Shown here: in pieces, positions 9,005 to 17,450 of the stretch
How positions within the stretch are numbered: the stretch's first letter is position 1
Layout: each line of letters begins with the position of its first letter
Assembly (NCBI GenBank): GCA_015709615.1
Contig: CP054179.1
Coordinates: 806,001-870,000 of the forward strand
DNA: 64,000 bases
Source of the DNA: Gammaproteobacteria bacterium
GTDB taxonomy: Bacteria > Pseudomonadota > Gammaproteobacteria > Burkholderiales > Nitrosomonadaceae
Direction of reading: 5' to 3'
Notes under the pieces: generated by a model
What the model was told of the DNA's origin: nothing
Seen by the model: the letters and a program-made list of their open reading frames with translations, nothing else
The model's database searches: none
Made by a program: the position numbers and the translations under genes

Positions 9005-10117
9005 ATGATGATAAATGATTTTGAAGACTCTCTCAGTACTGAATTTAAAAGTTTCAAAAGGGAGGTAAAAAAACCAAATATTTTGCTCATCGGTGGAACG
9101 GGTGTTGGCAAAAGTTCTTTAATAAATTATTGTTTCGGCGAAAAGCTAGCCAGGGTCGACACGGGAAAGCCAGTAACTCAATTCATTGATTCTTTTTCTA
9201 GTGAAACAATTCCGATTGTCCTTTTTGATACTAAAGGCTATGAAGTTGGCTCTGAAAAAGAGAGAGCATTTTTAGAAGATGTTGTTCGATACGCTGCCAA
9301 GGAGTTTAGCTCGTCAGAACGTGATAATTCTATTCATCTGGTTTGGTACTGTATTCAGGCATCAGGCAGTCGTATTTTAGATTTCGACATCGATACGATT
9401 AACAGGCTTTCTGCCTACGGTATTCCTGTGGCAATCGTGCTTACAAAAGCTGAATTGATTTCAGAAAATGAGTCGATTGAGTTTAAAGAGGTAATAAAAA
9501 GCTCACTACCCAATATACTCATCTTTGAAACTAGTACAAAAAACACTCAGCAAAGATGGGATTTTGATAGTTTGTTACAGTGGTCGATTGAGAAATTACC
9601 AGAAGCTCTGAAAATTGCATTTGCATCCGCCCAAAAACAAAGTTTGAGTATTAAACGCAACCAAGCCTTAAAAATCATTAACGAACATGTTGCAGGATCT
9701 GCGCTGATTGGTTTTACTCCCATACCTGTTTCTGATGCACCGTTGCTATTAGGAAATCAGGCCGCCATGATTGCTAGAATATTATTCGTTTACAACCTTA
9801 ATAACATTGTAAGTAAACTTAAAGAATCTATATTGATACCAATTATTGGGCGAATCATAACTAGTAGCGGAACTTGGATTGTTGGTCAATTATTTAAATA
9901 CTTTCCCGGACTGGGGACTATTACTGGTGGACTTATAACTGCATCCGTTGCATCATCAATAACTTATGCTTTAGGTTTGTCAATTATAGAATTATGCGAA
10001 GCAATCATTAAAAAAGGGCTTGAAGGAGATATTGATGAGCTAAATAATTTCATTAACAACCTTGAGCTATTCTTTGAACAGCGTATTAAAGATAACCTTA
10101 AGAATGAACAGAGATAA
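9005..10117 (+). CDS. YfjP/YeeP-like GTPase with DUF697-like C-terminus
   Basis: This 370-residue protein has an Era-like GTPase domain. G1 (GGTGVGKSS) is at 30-38, G3 (DTKG) at 75-78 and G4 (TKAE) at 147-150. A CIQASGSRILDFDID segment precedes G4 and is shared with the next gene. The C-terminal half, from SALIGFTPIPVSDAP, is hydrophobic and DUF697-like with Gly-rich membrane-prone helices. Related GTPases are carried by CP4-type cryptic prophages of E. coli. Start is ATG 9005 or the adjacent ATG at 9008. The second GTPase begins five bases after its stop, so the two form an operon. A role in defence or membrane remodelling is speculation. Confidence 0.85.
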   Translation: MMINDFEDSLSTEFKSFKREVKKPNILLIGGTGVGKSSLINYCFGEKLARVDTGKPVTQFIDSFSSETIPIVLFDTKGYEVGSEKERAFLEDVVRYAAKEFSSSERDNSIHLVWYCIQASGSRILDFDIDTINRLSAYGIPVAIVLTKAELISENESIEFKEVIKSSLPNILIFETSTKNTQQRWDFDSLLQWSIEKLPEALKIAFASAQKQSLSIKRNQALKIINEHVAGSALIGFTPIPVSDAPLLLGNQAAMIARILFVYNLNNIVSKLKESILIPIIGRIITSSGTWIVGQLFKYFPGLGTITGGLITASVASSITYALGLSIIELCEAIIKKGLEGDIDELNNFINNLELFFEQRIKDNLKNEQR

Positions 10118-10122
10118 GTAAA

Positions 10123-11202
10123 ATGAATGCTAGTTATAATGTTGCTATTATAGGCCAAACAGGCGTTGGGAAAAGTACATTCATAAACTATCTCTATGGC
10201 GAAAAAGTGGCAAAAACTGGAATTGGAAAACCAGTGACTGCAAATGGATTTCATTCGATAGAAATGGAAATAAATGGTTTACCAGTTACCCTCTTTGATT
10301 CTTGGGGGCTTGAAGTTGGGAAGCATGATGCATGGCTGACAGAATTAAGCGTAGAGCTTGATAAACGAGGTATCAATCAGCCTGCCACTGAATGGTTTCA
10401 TTCTGTTTTTTATTGTATTCAGGCAGGAGGAAATAGAGTCCAAGATTGTGATATAGATATTATTAAAAAATTTATCGAAAATAAATATAACGTATCTGTA
10501 ATACTAACAAAATGTGATCAAGTTAGCGAAGACGACGAAAATACCATGAAGCAAACAATACAGGAATCTGTCCCAGGGATTTCAGTAATTTCTGTTTGTA
10601 GTGAAGAAAAAAAGACTCGTTCTGGCGAATCAAAGCCTTTTGGAAAAATTGAAGTAGAGAGAAAGGCATTTTCTGATTTTTTTGATTCGTTAATTATACG
10701 ATTGCCACTTCGATGCAACTATGTCATGAAAAAAATAAAAAAAGAATGGCTAAATGACATTAACACCTATATCAATGACGTATCTCAGTTTAATTGGAAT
10801 GATGACGAAATAAGAAACAAAATGAACGAGCGTACAGAAGTGTTATACAAAACACTCCCACTTCAAGTGAATAATGAAATCAAATCGACGATTGAAATGT
10901 ATGGGGATTTTTCAAAAAAACTCGGCTATCCTCCTTTAGAAGTTGATAGCTCATTAAGTGGGGCGAATAATTTTCATAAAAAGACTGCTGACCTCGATCT
11001 CACCTGGTACCAAGTTCCAATTTTTACAGTATTGTTACCTTTTATGCTAGGTTATGCATTATTTACAGCCAAATCTCAATCACAAGCAATGTTTCTAAAA
11101 GAACTTAATATTGCAGATTCGAAAGTTGAAGAGCACATTAATTTACAAACCAGGAAAATTCAGGATAAGCTCCAAGAGTTAAAAGCAATGCTGTTATACT
11201 AG
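10123..11202 (+). CDS. Second paralogous GTPase with C-terminal membrane helix
   Basis: This 359-residue protein has G1 GQTGVGKST at 11-19, G3 DSWG at 59-62 and G4 TKCD at 129-132. The CIQAGGNRVQDCDID segment mirrors that of the upstream GTPase, so the two are diverged paralogues. The rest differs: it has a polar helical middle and one hydrophobic segment (PIFTVLLPFMLGYALF) near residues 300-316, followed by a charged tail likely to form a coiled coil. This resembles small membrane-associated GTPases. It is co-transcribed with the first GTPase (five-base gap). Function is unknown; an obligate pair is plausible. Confidence 0.85.
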   Translation: MNASYNVAIIGQTGVGKSTFINYLYGEKVAKTGIGKPVTANGFHSIEMEINGLPVTLFDSWGLEVGKHDAWLTELSVELDKRGINQPATEWFHSVFYCIQAGGNRVQDCDIDIIKKFIENKYNVSVILTKCDQVSEDDENTMKQTIQESVPGISVISVCSEEKKTRSGESKPFGKIEVERKAFSDFFDSLIIRLPLRCNYVMKKIKKEWLNDINTYINDVSQFNWNDDEIRNKMNERTEVLYKTLPLQVNNEIKSTIEMYGDFSKKLGYPPLEVDSSLSGANNFHKKTADLDLTWYQVPIFTVLLPFMLGYALFTAKSQSQAMFLKELNIADSKVEEHINLQTRKIQDKLQELKAMLLY

Positions 11203-12005
11203 ATTTTTATGTTGTCAAAACTATTCGAGCAGATGATAGCCTTAATTAGGAAGACACATTAGCTCAGTAGGTTTGCCAGGAGCATACACATTGAAGTAGC
11301 TCTGCGACGCCATACAGATCGGTACTTTTCGCGCAGCCAGTGGATAGCCGGTTACTGGAAATCATCCAATGCGGTAAGTACAAGTCGCTAATGAAACCGT
11401 AGCGCCGCTGGCTCAAGCGTTGACAGGCCAAAAACCTGCAATCGAGCCACCGAATAGATTGCTTGTCGGTTATCGTGTGATGCGTTGCACACTGTGCTAT
11501 ATATAGCAGGCTACACTTCTTACGCTGGCTGATAAGAACAATATGTACCGTTTGGGTCAAAAGTGGCATGATTTACCAACAAACTTTCTCTGTCATTGCT
11601 AATACTAATATTGGCAATTCTTTCTTGCAGAAGGCTGAGATTGCTACTTAGTGGTGCTTTTTTTGCAGTTATAAGATAGCAAGGGCAATTTGTGGATGAT
11701 GCTACGAAATGCCTGCTACTCTGGTAACCAATCCTTTCGTAATTTCATTCAAAGCAATCAAGTGGATTGATAAAGAATGTCGGACGCCACTTATCAAGTT
11801 TTAAAAATATAGCTTGATAAGTAATGGTCTGGTTTATGTTTAGGAATTGGGTATTTTGGTGGATTCGAATCCGTGTTTGGAATTTTTTCAGCATTCCACA
11901 TTCTTAGTCGAGTAATTTTATGGGAAAGACTAAAGGCAAGACATAATTCTTTTAAATATTAATTTATATCTATAAATCATTGCATTAATTACTCATATTG
12001 TCAGA

Positions 12006-12019
12006 CTCTCTCTCCGCCA
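12006..12019 (+). other. Putative attachment site: tRNA-Ser 3'-end-like sequence
   Basis: CTCTCTCTCCGCCA resembles the acceptor 3' strand plus CCA of a tRNA-Ser gene, but no tRNA body lies upstream. A P4-type integrase start follows 197 bases later in the usual orientation. This is the expected att-site layout for islands integrated in a tRNA-Ser gene. It is an inference from layout. Confidence 0.5.
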
Positions 12020-12114
12020 AAGATGCTCCAAACGTTGCCCAGCAACACCAAGAAATTCCTTTAGAATAAATAATATTAAGGTAATTTTGCCAATCCTTGG
12101 CAACCCTGAGCAAA

Positions 12115-12180
12115 GCGGGTAACATTATCGAAAAGCGGGTAAAAAAGCGAGTAAAAATTTACCCGTATTTTTGTTACCCG
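12115..12180 (+). repeat. GCGGGTAA direct/inverted repeat cluster upstream of integrase
   Basis: GCGGGTAA occurs at 12115 and 12135, GCGAGTAA at 12147, and the inverted core TTACCCG at 12159 and 12174. Such clusters next to P4-type integrase genes can be integrase arm sites or the int promoter/autorepression sites. The last copy is followed by a T-run, so a hairpin terminator is also possible. Confidence 0.55.
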
Positions 12181-12215
12181 TTTTTTGTTTTGTTCTTCGG
12201 TATTCAGGGGATTGC

Positions 12216-12315
12216 ATGAAACTCACCGATTTAATCATTAAAGCAGAAAAGCCAAGGGACAAACACTACAACCTGCCGGATGGCAAGGGCCTTGTCTTAT
12301 GGGTACAGCCTGACG
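12216..12315 (+). pseudogene. P4-type tyrosine integrase, N-terminal fragment
   Basis: From ATG 12216 the reading gives MKLTDLIIKAEKPRDKHYNL and then a PDGKGLVLWVQPD segment. This is the standard start of the DUF4102 arm-binding domain of P4-type integrases. The frame is cut after about 33 codons by an IS481-type element at 12316. The catalytic domain is not present anywhere in the window, so this integrase is dead unless the remainder survives elsewhere. Confidence 0.85.
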
Positions 12316-13186
12316 TGTAAGAATTTCTAGCGTTGTTTACAGTATTCAGGAGAATACTGTAGATGAACATACACAAACGCACTCGTTTAACATTATTGGA
12401 TCGTCAGGAAATCTGGCGGCTGTATCAAACCCGGCTGTGGAAGGTAGTTCAGCTGGCAGAATACTTTCACGTCAGCCGGCCAACGATTTATGACGTACTG
12501 AAACGAGCCAGACTCCAGGAATTTACTCCGCGTAGCAGTACCAATCAGCGCTTCAAGACACTGCAGTATGGCCTCAAACGTTTGGCTAAAGTAGAGCAAA
12601 CCATCCAGGAACGTCTCAAGCGCGAAGCGAAGCGCTATAACAAATCTTATCCGGGCGAGCTCGTTCACCTCGATACCAAGCGGCTTCCATTATTGAAAGG
12701 ACAGTCTGCCAATAAACCTCGCGAGTACCTGTTTGTGGCCATCGATGATTTCTCCAGGGAATTGTATGCCGATATCTTCCCGATAAAACCCAGCATAGTG
12801 CAGCTTGCTTTCTCACAAGCACTGTTGCTCAATGTCCTTACCAGATCGACTATGCTTATTCTGACAACGGCAAAGAATTTAAAGGAACTGACGGCCATGC
12901 TTTTGTCAAAGCTTGCAGGCAACACGGTATCGTGTCAGAAGTTTACTCGTGTCAATCATCCTCAAACCAACGGGAAAGCTGAGCGGGTCATCCGTACCCT
13001 GATGGACATGTGGCACAGTAAGATTCACTTTAAAGACAGCGCCGATCGACGCATTCAGCTTCTCCGTTTCATTAACTTCTACAATACCGTTAAGCCTCAT
13101 AAGAGTTTGAATAATGCTACCCCTTATGAAATACTCTTCGCTTATTTCAATCAACCTCTCTGTAAACAACCCTGAGATTTCTTACA
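12316..13186 (+). mobile_element. IS481-type insertion sequence, copy 1 (871 bp)
   Basis: It is bounded by TGTAAGAATTTCTAGCGTTG on the left and the inverse of TGTAAGAAATCTCAGGGTTG on the right, imperfect inverted repeats that both continue into TTTACAG. It has the same length as the copy at 14958-15828, in opposite orientation. It interrupts the integrase and abuts the 3' part of an IS3-type element. No target duplication is seen, as expected if flanks have been rearranged. Confidence 0.85.
12363..13175 (+). pseudogene. IS481-type transposase with paired compensating frameshifts
   Basis: It appears as an open frame of 270 codons. Compared with the intact copy at 14969-15781, one C is missing at about 12779-12782 (three Cs instead of four) and one base is inserted at about 12932. 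The roughly 50 residues between these points are read out of frame. The segment that should read YSDNG, carrying the second catalytic Asp of the DDE triad, is destroyed. N-terminal HTH and C-terminal NGKAERVIRT parts remain in frame. Almost certainly inactive. Confidence 0.85.
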
Positions 13187-13488
13187 GGCCAATATTGAAG
13201 CTTCTGTTGGTAGCGTCGGGGATTCTTATGACAATGCGCTGGCTGAAACAGTTAACGGACTATACAAGACCGAGGTTATCCGACATCGCGACCCTTGGCG
13301 CAATATCGACGATGTGGAGTTTGCGACCTTGGAATGGGTCGATTGGTTTAACAATCGCCGGTTACTGGAGTCGATCGGAAATATTCCGCCGGCAGAATTT
13401 GAAATGGCATATTTATCGCCAACTAAGGGAGCCAACCAATACGGTTTGACTCAAGACAAATAGTCTCCGGAAATCCCGGGGCGATTCA
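13187..13488 (+). mobile_element. IS3-type element, 3' fragment (orfB C-terminus and right end)
   Basis: It begins exactly at the IS481 boundary. It encodes the C-terminal part of an IS3 OrfB integrase core (SVGDSYDNALAETVNGLYK, then a WVDWFNNRRL segment) ending near 13463. It ends with a 25-bp right repeat at 13464-13488 that is the exact inverse of the end at 16195-16219. The Glu of the DDE triad (ALAE) lies here, but the upstream catalytic residues are lost. Confidence 0.85.
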
Positions 13489-13690
13489 GAAACAGGGGGA
13501 ATCTGACGGCAAAACGCTGCTAAAAAATGAATTACCGGGAATTCGTGTTCAAAAACTGGCAGTAATACCGAAAAATCTGAAAGCCGCTAATTGTTCAGCG
13601 CTTCCCTAAATATCATCTGGTTTGCGTATAATGAGTAAAGGATGCTTGTTTCTTCTATCCGATTAAACATCAAGGAGAATAGATTAAATC
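13489..13690 (+). other. Short spacer with a possible gene remnant
   Basis: One frame from about 13499 to 13608 reads GKTLLKNELPGIRVQKLAVI and then PKNLKAANCSALP before a stop. It looks protein-like and could be the 3' end of a truncated gene, but I do not recognise it. AAGGAGAATAG at about 13672 is the ribosome site of the methyltransferase. Confidence 0.3.
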
Positions 13691-14377
13691 ATGATTACAA
13701 TAATACGGAACATGGTAAAAAAGATCATATTGGCTATATTGCCGGATTCCGAGCGACTTAGGTCACTGGCTTACAGACCAAAGCTTGAGACATGGCGTAA
13801 ACAACATGCCGGGAGTTACCCGATATTCAACTCAAGGTATGCAATTTATGATTATATAAATAATGAGATCTTCTGTGGTAGGCCAATACAGTATTTAGAA
13901 TTCGGTGTTTACAAAGGCGACACCATAAAGTATTTCTCAAACCTTAATTCTAATCCCGACTCACGATTCGTTGGATTTGATACCTTCACTGGATTACCGG
14001 AGGACTGGATAGAATTGACCAGAACGGTTAAAAGGTCAACATTTGATACGAATGGAGAGCCACCACAGTTGCACGATGTGCGCATATCTTTTGTTAAAGG
14101 GCTGTTTCAAGATACGCTCCCAGGATTCCTCGAAGCATATAGCTCTAAAGAACAGTTAGTCATTCATAACGATTCCGACTTGTATTCCTCAACTTTATAT
14201 ATGTTAACTCGTGCAAACAACATTATAAAACCCGGCACTATTATCATATTCGATGAGTTTTACAGCGTAATGCATGAGTTTAGAGCATTGGAAGATTACT
14301 GCGCCGCCTATATGCGTAATTATTCTGTTATTGCTGCAACACGGAATCACTTAGAGATTGCTATTAGGATGCAGTGA
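13691..14377 (+). CDS. TylF/MycF-type O-methyltransferase
   Basis: This 228-residue protein resembles macrocin-O-methyltransferase (TylF) family enzymes. The AdoMet-binding motif I (YLEFGVYKGDTI) lies near residue 67, followed by GFDTFTGLPEDW. Near the C-terminus are HNDSDLYSSTLYML and a metal-binding-like IIIFDEFY. Such enzymes methylate sugar or small-molecule hydroxyls and are often in polysaccharide or O-antigen clusters. It starts after AAGGAGAATAG. It stands alone among insertion sequences, so it is probably transposon-carried cargo or a remnant of a cell-surface polysaccharide cluster. Substrate unknown. Confidence 0.8.
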   Translation: MITIIRNMVKKIILAILPDSERLRSLAYRPKLETWRKQHAGSYPIFNSRYAIYDYINNEIFCGRPIQYLEFGVYKGDTIKYFSNLNSNPDSRFVGFDTFTGLPEDWIELTRTVKRSTFDTNGEPPQLHDVRISFVKGLFQDTLPGFLEAYSSKEQLVIHNDSDLYSSTLYMLTRANNIIKPGTIIIFDEFYSVMHEFRALEDYCAAYMRNYSVIAATRNHLEIAIRMQ

Positions 14378-14521
14378 GTATCGCGGATGAATTGCACCGG
14401 CTCGAGCTGTCCCAAAGTTAAATTATCTTCGACAAGGCCGGAGGCTTATCGCTAGAGCCCCTTTAAAGGGGGGTGTAAATAATTGTAAATGGTTATATGG
14501 CAGGAAACTGCTAATATAAAA

Positions 14522-14905
14522 ATGACCACACCCAAACCCCTGCCGAGCGACTTAATTGATAGCCTGTTGGCCGATTACAAAAAGCCGGAAGATTTAATCG
14601 GTGAGCATGGTCTTATCAAGCAACTCACCAAAGCGTTGGTTGAGCGCGCCCTGCAAGCAGAAATGGCCGAGCATCTTGGTCACGATAAGCACGAAACGGC
14701 AATCAATGCCACTGGCAATACCAGAAATGGTAAAAGTCGTAAGACCCTGAAAGGTGAATTCGGTGAGTTACCCATCGAGATCCCCCGTGACCGTGAAGGC
14801 AGCTTCGAGCCTTTGATCATTTCCAAGCATCAGACCCGCTGGGCGGGCTTTGATGACAAGATCCTCTCGCTGTATGCTCGTGGCATGACTGACCAGGTCA
14901 AGTAG
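14522..14905 (+). pseudogene. IS256-family transposase, N-terminal fragment
   Basis: It encodes about 127 residues typical of mutator/IS256 transposases (LIKQLTKALVERALQAEM; TRNGKSRKTLKGEFGE; DRDG-like PRDREGSFEP). It breaks off after LYARGMTDQVK, where the family normally continues for more than 250 residues. A junction sequence TAGAACCGGACAACC follows immediately, presumably the edge of another inserted element. It is non-functional. Confidence 0.9.
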
Positions 14906-14957
14906 AACCGGACAACCAGTTAAGCGATTTTTTTCAATTCTTCTGTTTCTACCTCAT

Positions 14958-15828
14958 TGTAAGAAATCTCAGGGTTGTTTACAGAGAGGTTGATTGAAAT
15001 AAGCGAAGAGTATTTCATAAGGGGTAGCATTATTCAAACTCTTATGAGGCTTAACGGTATTGTAGAAGTTAATGAAACGGAGAAGCTGAATGCGTCGATC
15101 GGCGCTGTCTTTAAAGTGAATCTTACTGTGCCACATGTCCATCAGGGTACGGATGACCCGCTCAGCTTTGCCGTTGGTTTGAGGACGATTGACACGAGTA
15201 AACTTCTGACCGATACCGTGTTGCCTGCAAGCTTTGACAAAAGCATGATCGTCAGTTCCTTTAAATTCCGTGCCGTTATCGGAATAAGTGCAATCGATTT
15301 GATAAGGACATTGGGCAACAGTAGCGATGAGAAAGCAAGCGGCGCTGTATTGAGTATTATCGGGGAAGATATCGGCATACAATTCCCTGGAGAAATCATC
15401 GATGGCCACAAACAGGTACTCGCGAGGTTTATTGGCAGACTGTCCTTTCAATAATGGAAGCCGCTTGGTATCGAGGTGAACGAGCTCGCCCGGATAAGAT
15501 TTGTTATAGCGCTTCGCTTCACGCTTGAGACGTTCCTGGATGGTTTGCTCTACTTTAGCCAAACGTTTGAGGCCATACTGCAGTGTTTTGAAGCGCTGAT
15601 TGGTACTGCTACGCGGAGTAAATTCCTGGAGTCTGGCTCGTTTCAGTACGTCATAAATCGTTGGCCGGCTGACGTGAAAGTATTCTGCCAGCTGAACTAC
15701 CTTCCACAGCCGGGTTTGATACAGCCGCCAGATTTCCTGACGATCCAATAATGTTAAGCGAGTGCGTTTGTGTATGTTCATCTACAGTATTCTCCTGAAT
15801 ACTGTAAACAACGCTAGAAATTCTTACA
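14958..15828 (-). mobile_element. IS481-type insertion sequence, copy 2 (871 bp, intact)
   Basis: It has the same ends and length as copy 1 but inverted. Its left side abuts a 52-base remnant after the IS256 fragment, and its right side abuts the 5' part of the IS3-type element. Inverted copies of an IS are substrates for inversion of the 1.8 kb between them. Confidence 0.9.
14969..15781 (-). CDS. IS481-type transposase (intact)
   Basis: This 270-residue DDE transposase has an N-terminal helix-turn-helix (VVQLAEYFHVSRPTIYDVLK, about residues 28-47). The DDE core carries HLDTKRL, then CTYSDNGTEFKG with the second Asp, and NGKAERVIRTLM with the Glu. It ends about ten bases before the IS edge. 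It catalyses cut-and-paste or copy-paste movement of its own element and is presumably the active source for copy 1. The start ATG lies 47 bases inside the element's end. Confidence 0.9.
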   Translation of the reverse strand: MNIHKRTRLTLLDRQEIWRLYQTRLWKVVQLAEYFHVSRPTIYDVLKRARLQEFTPRSSTNQRFKTLQYGLKRLAKVEQTIQERLKREAKRYNKSYPGELVHLDTKRLPLLKGQSANKPREYLFVAIDDFSRELYADIFPDNTQYSAACFLIATVAQCPYQIDCTYSDNGTEFKGTDDHAFVKACRQHGIGQKFTRVNRPQTNGKAERVIRTLMDMWHSKIHFKDSADRRIQLLRFINFYNTVKPHKSLNNATPYEILFAYFNQPLCKQP

Positions 15829-16219
15829 CTATCGACAAATACCATCGTCATTTCGACCGGCGGTCGAGCTCCGCCTGTGCGAAATATGCCGATGCCTTAC
15901 GCAATATTTCGTTGGCACGCTTTAATTCCCGATTTTCCCGTTCCAATTCCTTGAGCCGCTCACGATCCGATCGTCGACAGTCCGCCTCGAATTCCCTGAT
16001 CCCTCTCCGCTCTTCTTACCCATGTCCGCAACGTTTCCGCCGTGCAGCCAATCTTCGATGCTATCGATTTGATCGCCGACCATTGCGATTCATGCTCCTT
16101 TTGCTGCTCGAATAACAATCTTACCGCTCGTTCTCGTACTTCCGGTGAATAACTGATTTGATTCTTCATCTTCTCCTCCTCTCAAATCATTTTATCTCCG
16201 GAAATCCCGGGGCGATTCA
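15829..16219 (-). mobile_element. IS3-type element, 5' fragment with frameshifted orfA
   Basis: The left inverted repeat is at 16195-16219 (exact inverse of 13464-13488). OrfA starts at 16169 with MKNQISYSPEVRERAVRLLF and has the usual HTH (IGCTAETLRTWVRRAE). A one-base insertion near 15975 shifts it, so the SDRERLKELERE leucine-zipper part is in another frame. OrfB begins at about 15846 (MVFVDS) and is cut at once by the IS481 copy. This is the partner of the fragment at 13187-13488; the middle of orfB is missing. Confidence 0.85.
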
Positions 16220-16451
16220 CTGTGACCACTGCTTCCGTCGTTTCTTCCACACGGTTCTTGATATTGGGCTTGCGCCGGTTTGCATCAAGCAGAGCCTCAA
16301 CACCTCCGGTTACCACAGCAGCTTGATAGCGATAGAAAGTATAGCGGGAAAAACCCATCACCTTGCAGGTGCGGGATACATTGCCAAGTTCGACTGCCAG
16401 ATTAAGCAAGCCAATCTTGTGTTTGACGACATTCTGTTGAAAACTACTCAT
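16220..16451 (-). pseudogene. Second IS481-like transposase, N-terminal fragment
   Basis: From ATG 16451 it reads MSSFQQNVVKHKIGLLNLAV and then an HTH-like CKVMGFSRYTFYRYQ. This is a common start of IS481-family leucine-zipper/HTH transposases, unlike the 871-bp element's protein. The frame is interrupted at 16219 by the IS3-type end, so only about 77 residues remain. Confidence 0.8.
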
Positions 16452-16536
16452 GGAATTATTCCTTTGCGCTTGCGCGCTTGGTTGATAAAGATTCACACCT
16501 CTATCAATAATCCCACTCCTCGGCAAGACCCTGCTG

Positions 16537-16839
16537 TCAAATCAAGTCTGAATTACTACATGTAAAAGTTAACCGGTCGGAAAATTCGCTAGTGGCTATT
16601 TTTTCCAGGAATTTCCTGGCTTTTTCAGTGACCCCCGCTCCATGTCGCAAATACGATTGCGCCGCTAGTGCAGGCGAATAATCGCTGACCGTATATCCCT
16701 GTGCATTTATTTCTTGCAACGTCACCGCCGTCACTGTCAGCTTTCCTTTTCCCAGCTTGATCACCAGCAGCTTCTTTCCGCTCGTCCCCGCGATGATTGC
16801 GGTATTGCGGTGATGATTGATAATTACAGTCGGTTGCAT
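16537..16839 (-). CDS. Hypothetical protein
   Basis: This open frame of 100 residues (MQPTVIINHHRNTAIIAG, then a GKKLLVIKLGKGKL strand pair) has plausible amino-acid composition and no stop-rich alternatives. I do not recognise a family. It lies between the IS nest and the tRNA cluster and may be a chromosomal gene next to the tRNAs, or a remnant. No strong ribosome site is visible. Confidence 0.5.
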   Translation of the reverse strand: MQPTVIINHHRNTAIIAGTSGKKLLVIKLGKGKLTVTAVTLQEINAQGYTVSDYSPALAAQSYLRHGAGVTEKARKFLEKIATSEFSDRLTFTCSNSDLI

Positions 16840-16960
16840 ACTTTGTCAATTTCAAACTTTCGATAGTACATTATAAATACGACTCCACTGTTCATCATTT
16901 GGAATATTCTTCCGTCAATCCAGCAAAAAAATGTTTTCTTCATTCTTAGTTTGCATTTTC

Positions 16961-16989
16961 TTGACCAAAACGTACGGCATCTCTATAAT
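16961..16989 (+). promoter_or_regulatory. Sigma70 promoter of the tRNA cluster
   Basis: TTGACC at 16961-16966, a 17-base spacer, and a perfect TATAAT at 16984-16989. The first tRNA starts 49 bases downstream. It fits a strong stable-RNA promoter. Confidence 0.85.
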
Positions 16990-17037
16990 TCGCCCTTTGT
17001 TTCTGATGTGATTCGAGTCACACAGCAACTTCTTAAT

Positions 17038-17112
17038 GCGGGAATAGCTCAGTGGTAGAGCACAACCTTGCCAAGGTTGGGGTCGCGAGTTCGAGCCTCG
17101 TTTCCCGCTCCA
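17038..17112 (+). tRNA. tRNA-Gly (GCC)
   Basis: Acceptor GCGGGAA pairs with TTCCCGC, discriminator T and encoded CCA follow, and the anticodon loop CTTGCCAAG gives GCC. The D-loop has AGTGGTAGA and the T-loop GTTCGAGCC. It is first of three tRNAs in a row. Confidence 0.95.
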
Positions 17113-17221
17113 TTCTTTCTAGGAATGGCTCTTTTGAAATTTTAATTTGCTGGGGATCGAGCAACTCCTTACCAGCTTTTTTCCGTTGGATTGGCGGTAC
17201 CTTTAGAAGTTATGCAATGAT

Positions 17222-17295
17222 GGCGGGGTGGCAGAGTGGTCATGCAGCGGCCTGCAAAGCCGTCTACGCCGGTTCGATTCCGACCCCCGCCTCCA
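17222..17295 (+). tRNA. tRNA-Cys (GCA)
   Basis: Acceptor GGCGGGG pairs with CCCCGCC, CCA is encoded, the anticodon loop CCTGCAAAG gives GCA, and the T-arm GGTTCGATTCC is canonical. Confidence 0.95.
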
Positions 17296-17314
17296 CCGAT
17301 CTGATACTTCCATC

Positions 17315-17404
17315 GCCCGGGTGGTGAAATTGGTAGACACAAGGGACTTAAAATCCCTCGGGCCTAAAACGCCCGTGCCGGTTCGATTCCGGCTCCGGGC
17401 ACCA
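17315..17404 (+). tRNA. tRNA-Leu (TAA)
   Basis: A 90-base class II tRNA with long variable arm (CGGGCCTAAAACGCCCG). Acceptor GCCCGGG pairs with CCCGGGC-type 3' strand, the anticodon loop GACTTAAAATC gives TAA, and CCA is encoded. Its 3' end borders the prophage-like region, so it is a candidate attachment site. Confidence 0.95.
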
Positions 17405-17450
17405 AAAGCAACAGGTTACGCGATTTTAGCAGTCAAAAAAATTTCCTGTC

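Larger units (their letters stand above)
11203..12215. other. Island junction region without clear genes
   Basis: About 1 kb without a convincing gene. Short ORFs such as 11264-11569 (minus) show no recognisable domain. The right part contains a tRNA-Ser-like 3' end (12006-12019) and a cluster of GCGGGTAA/TTACCCG repeats (12115-12180) just before the integrase fragment. It is the likely boundary between two integrative elements. Confidence 0.5.

Noticed and set aside
11264..11569. Minus-strand ORF of 101 codons
   Set aside because: No ribosome site, no recognisable domain, unusual composition; possibly a decayed gene but unsupported.
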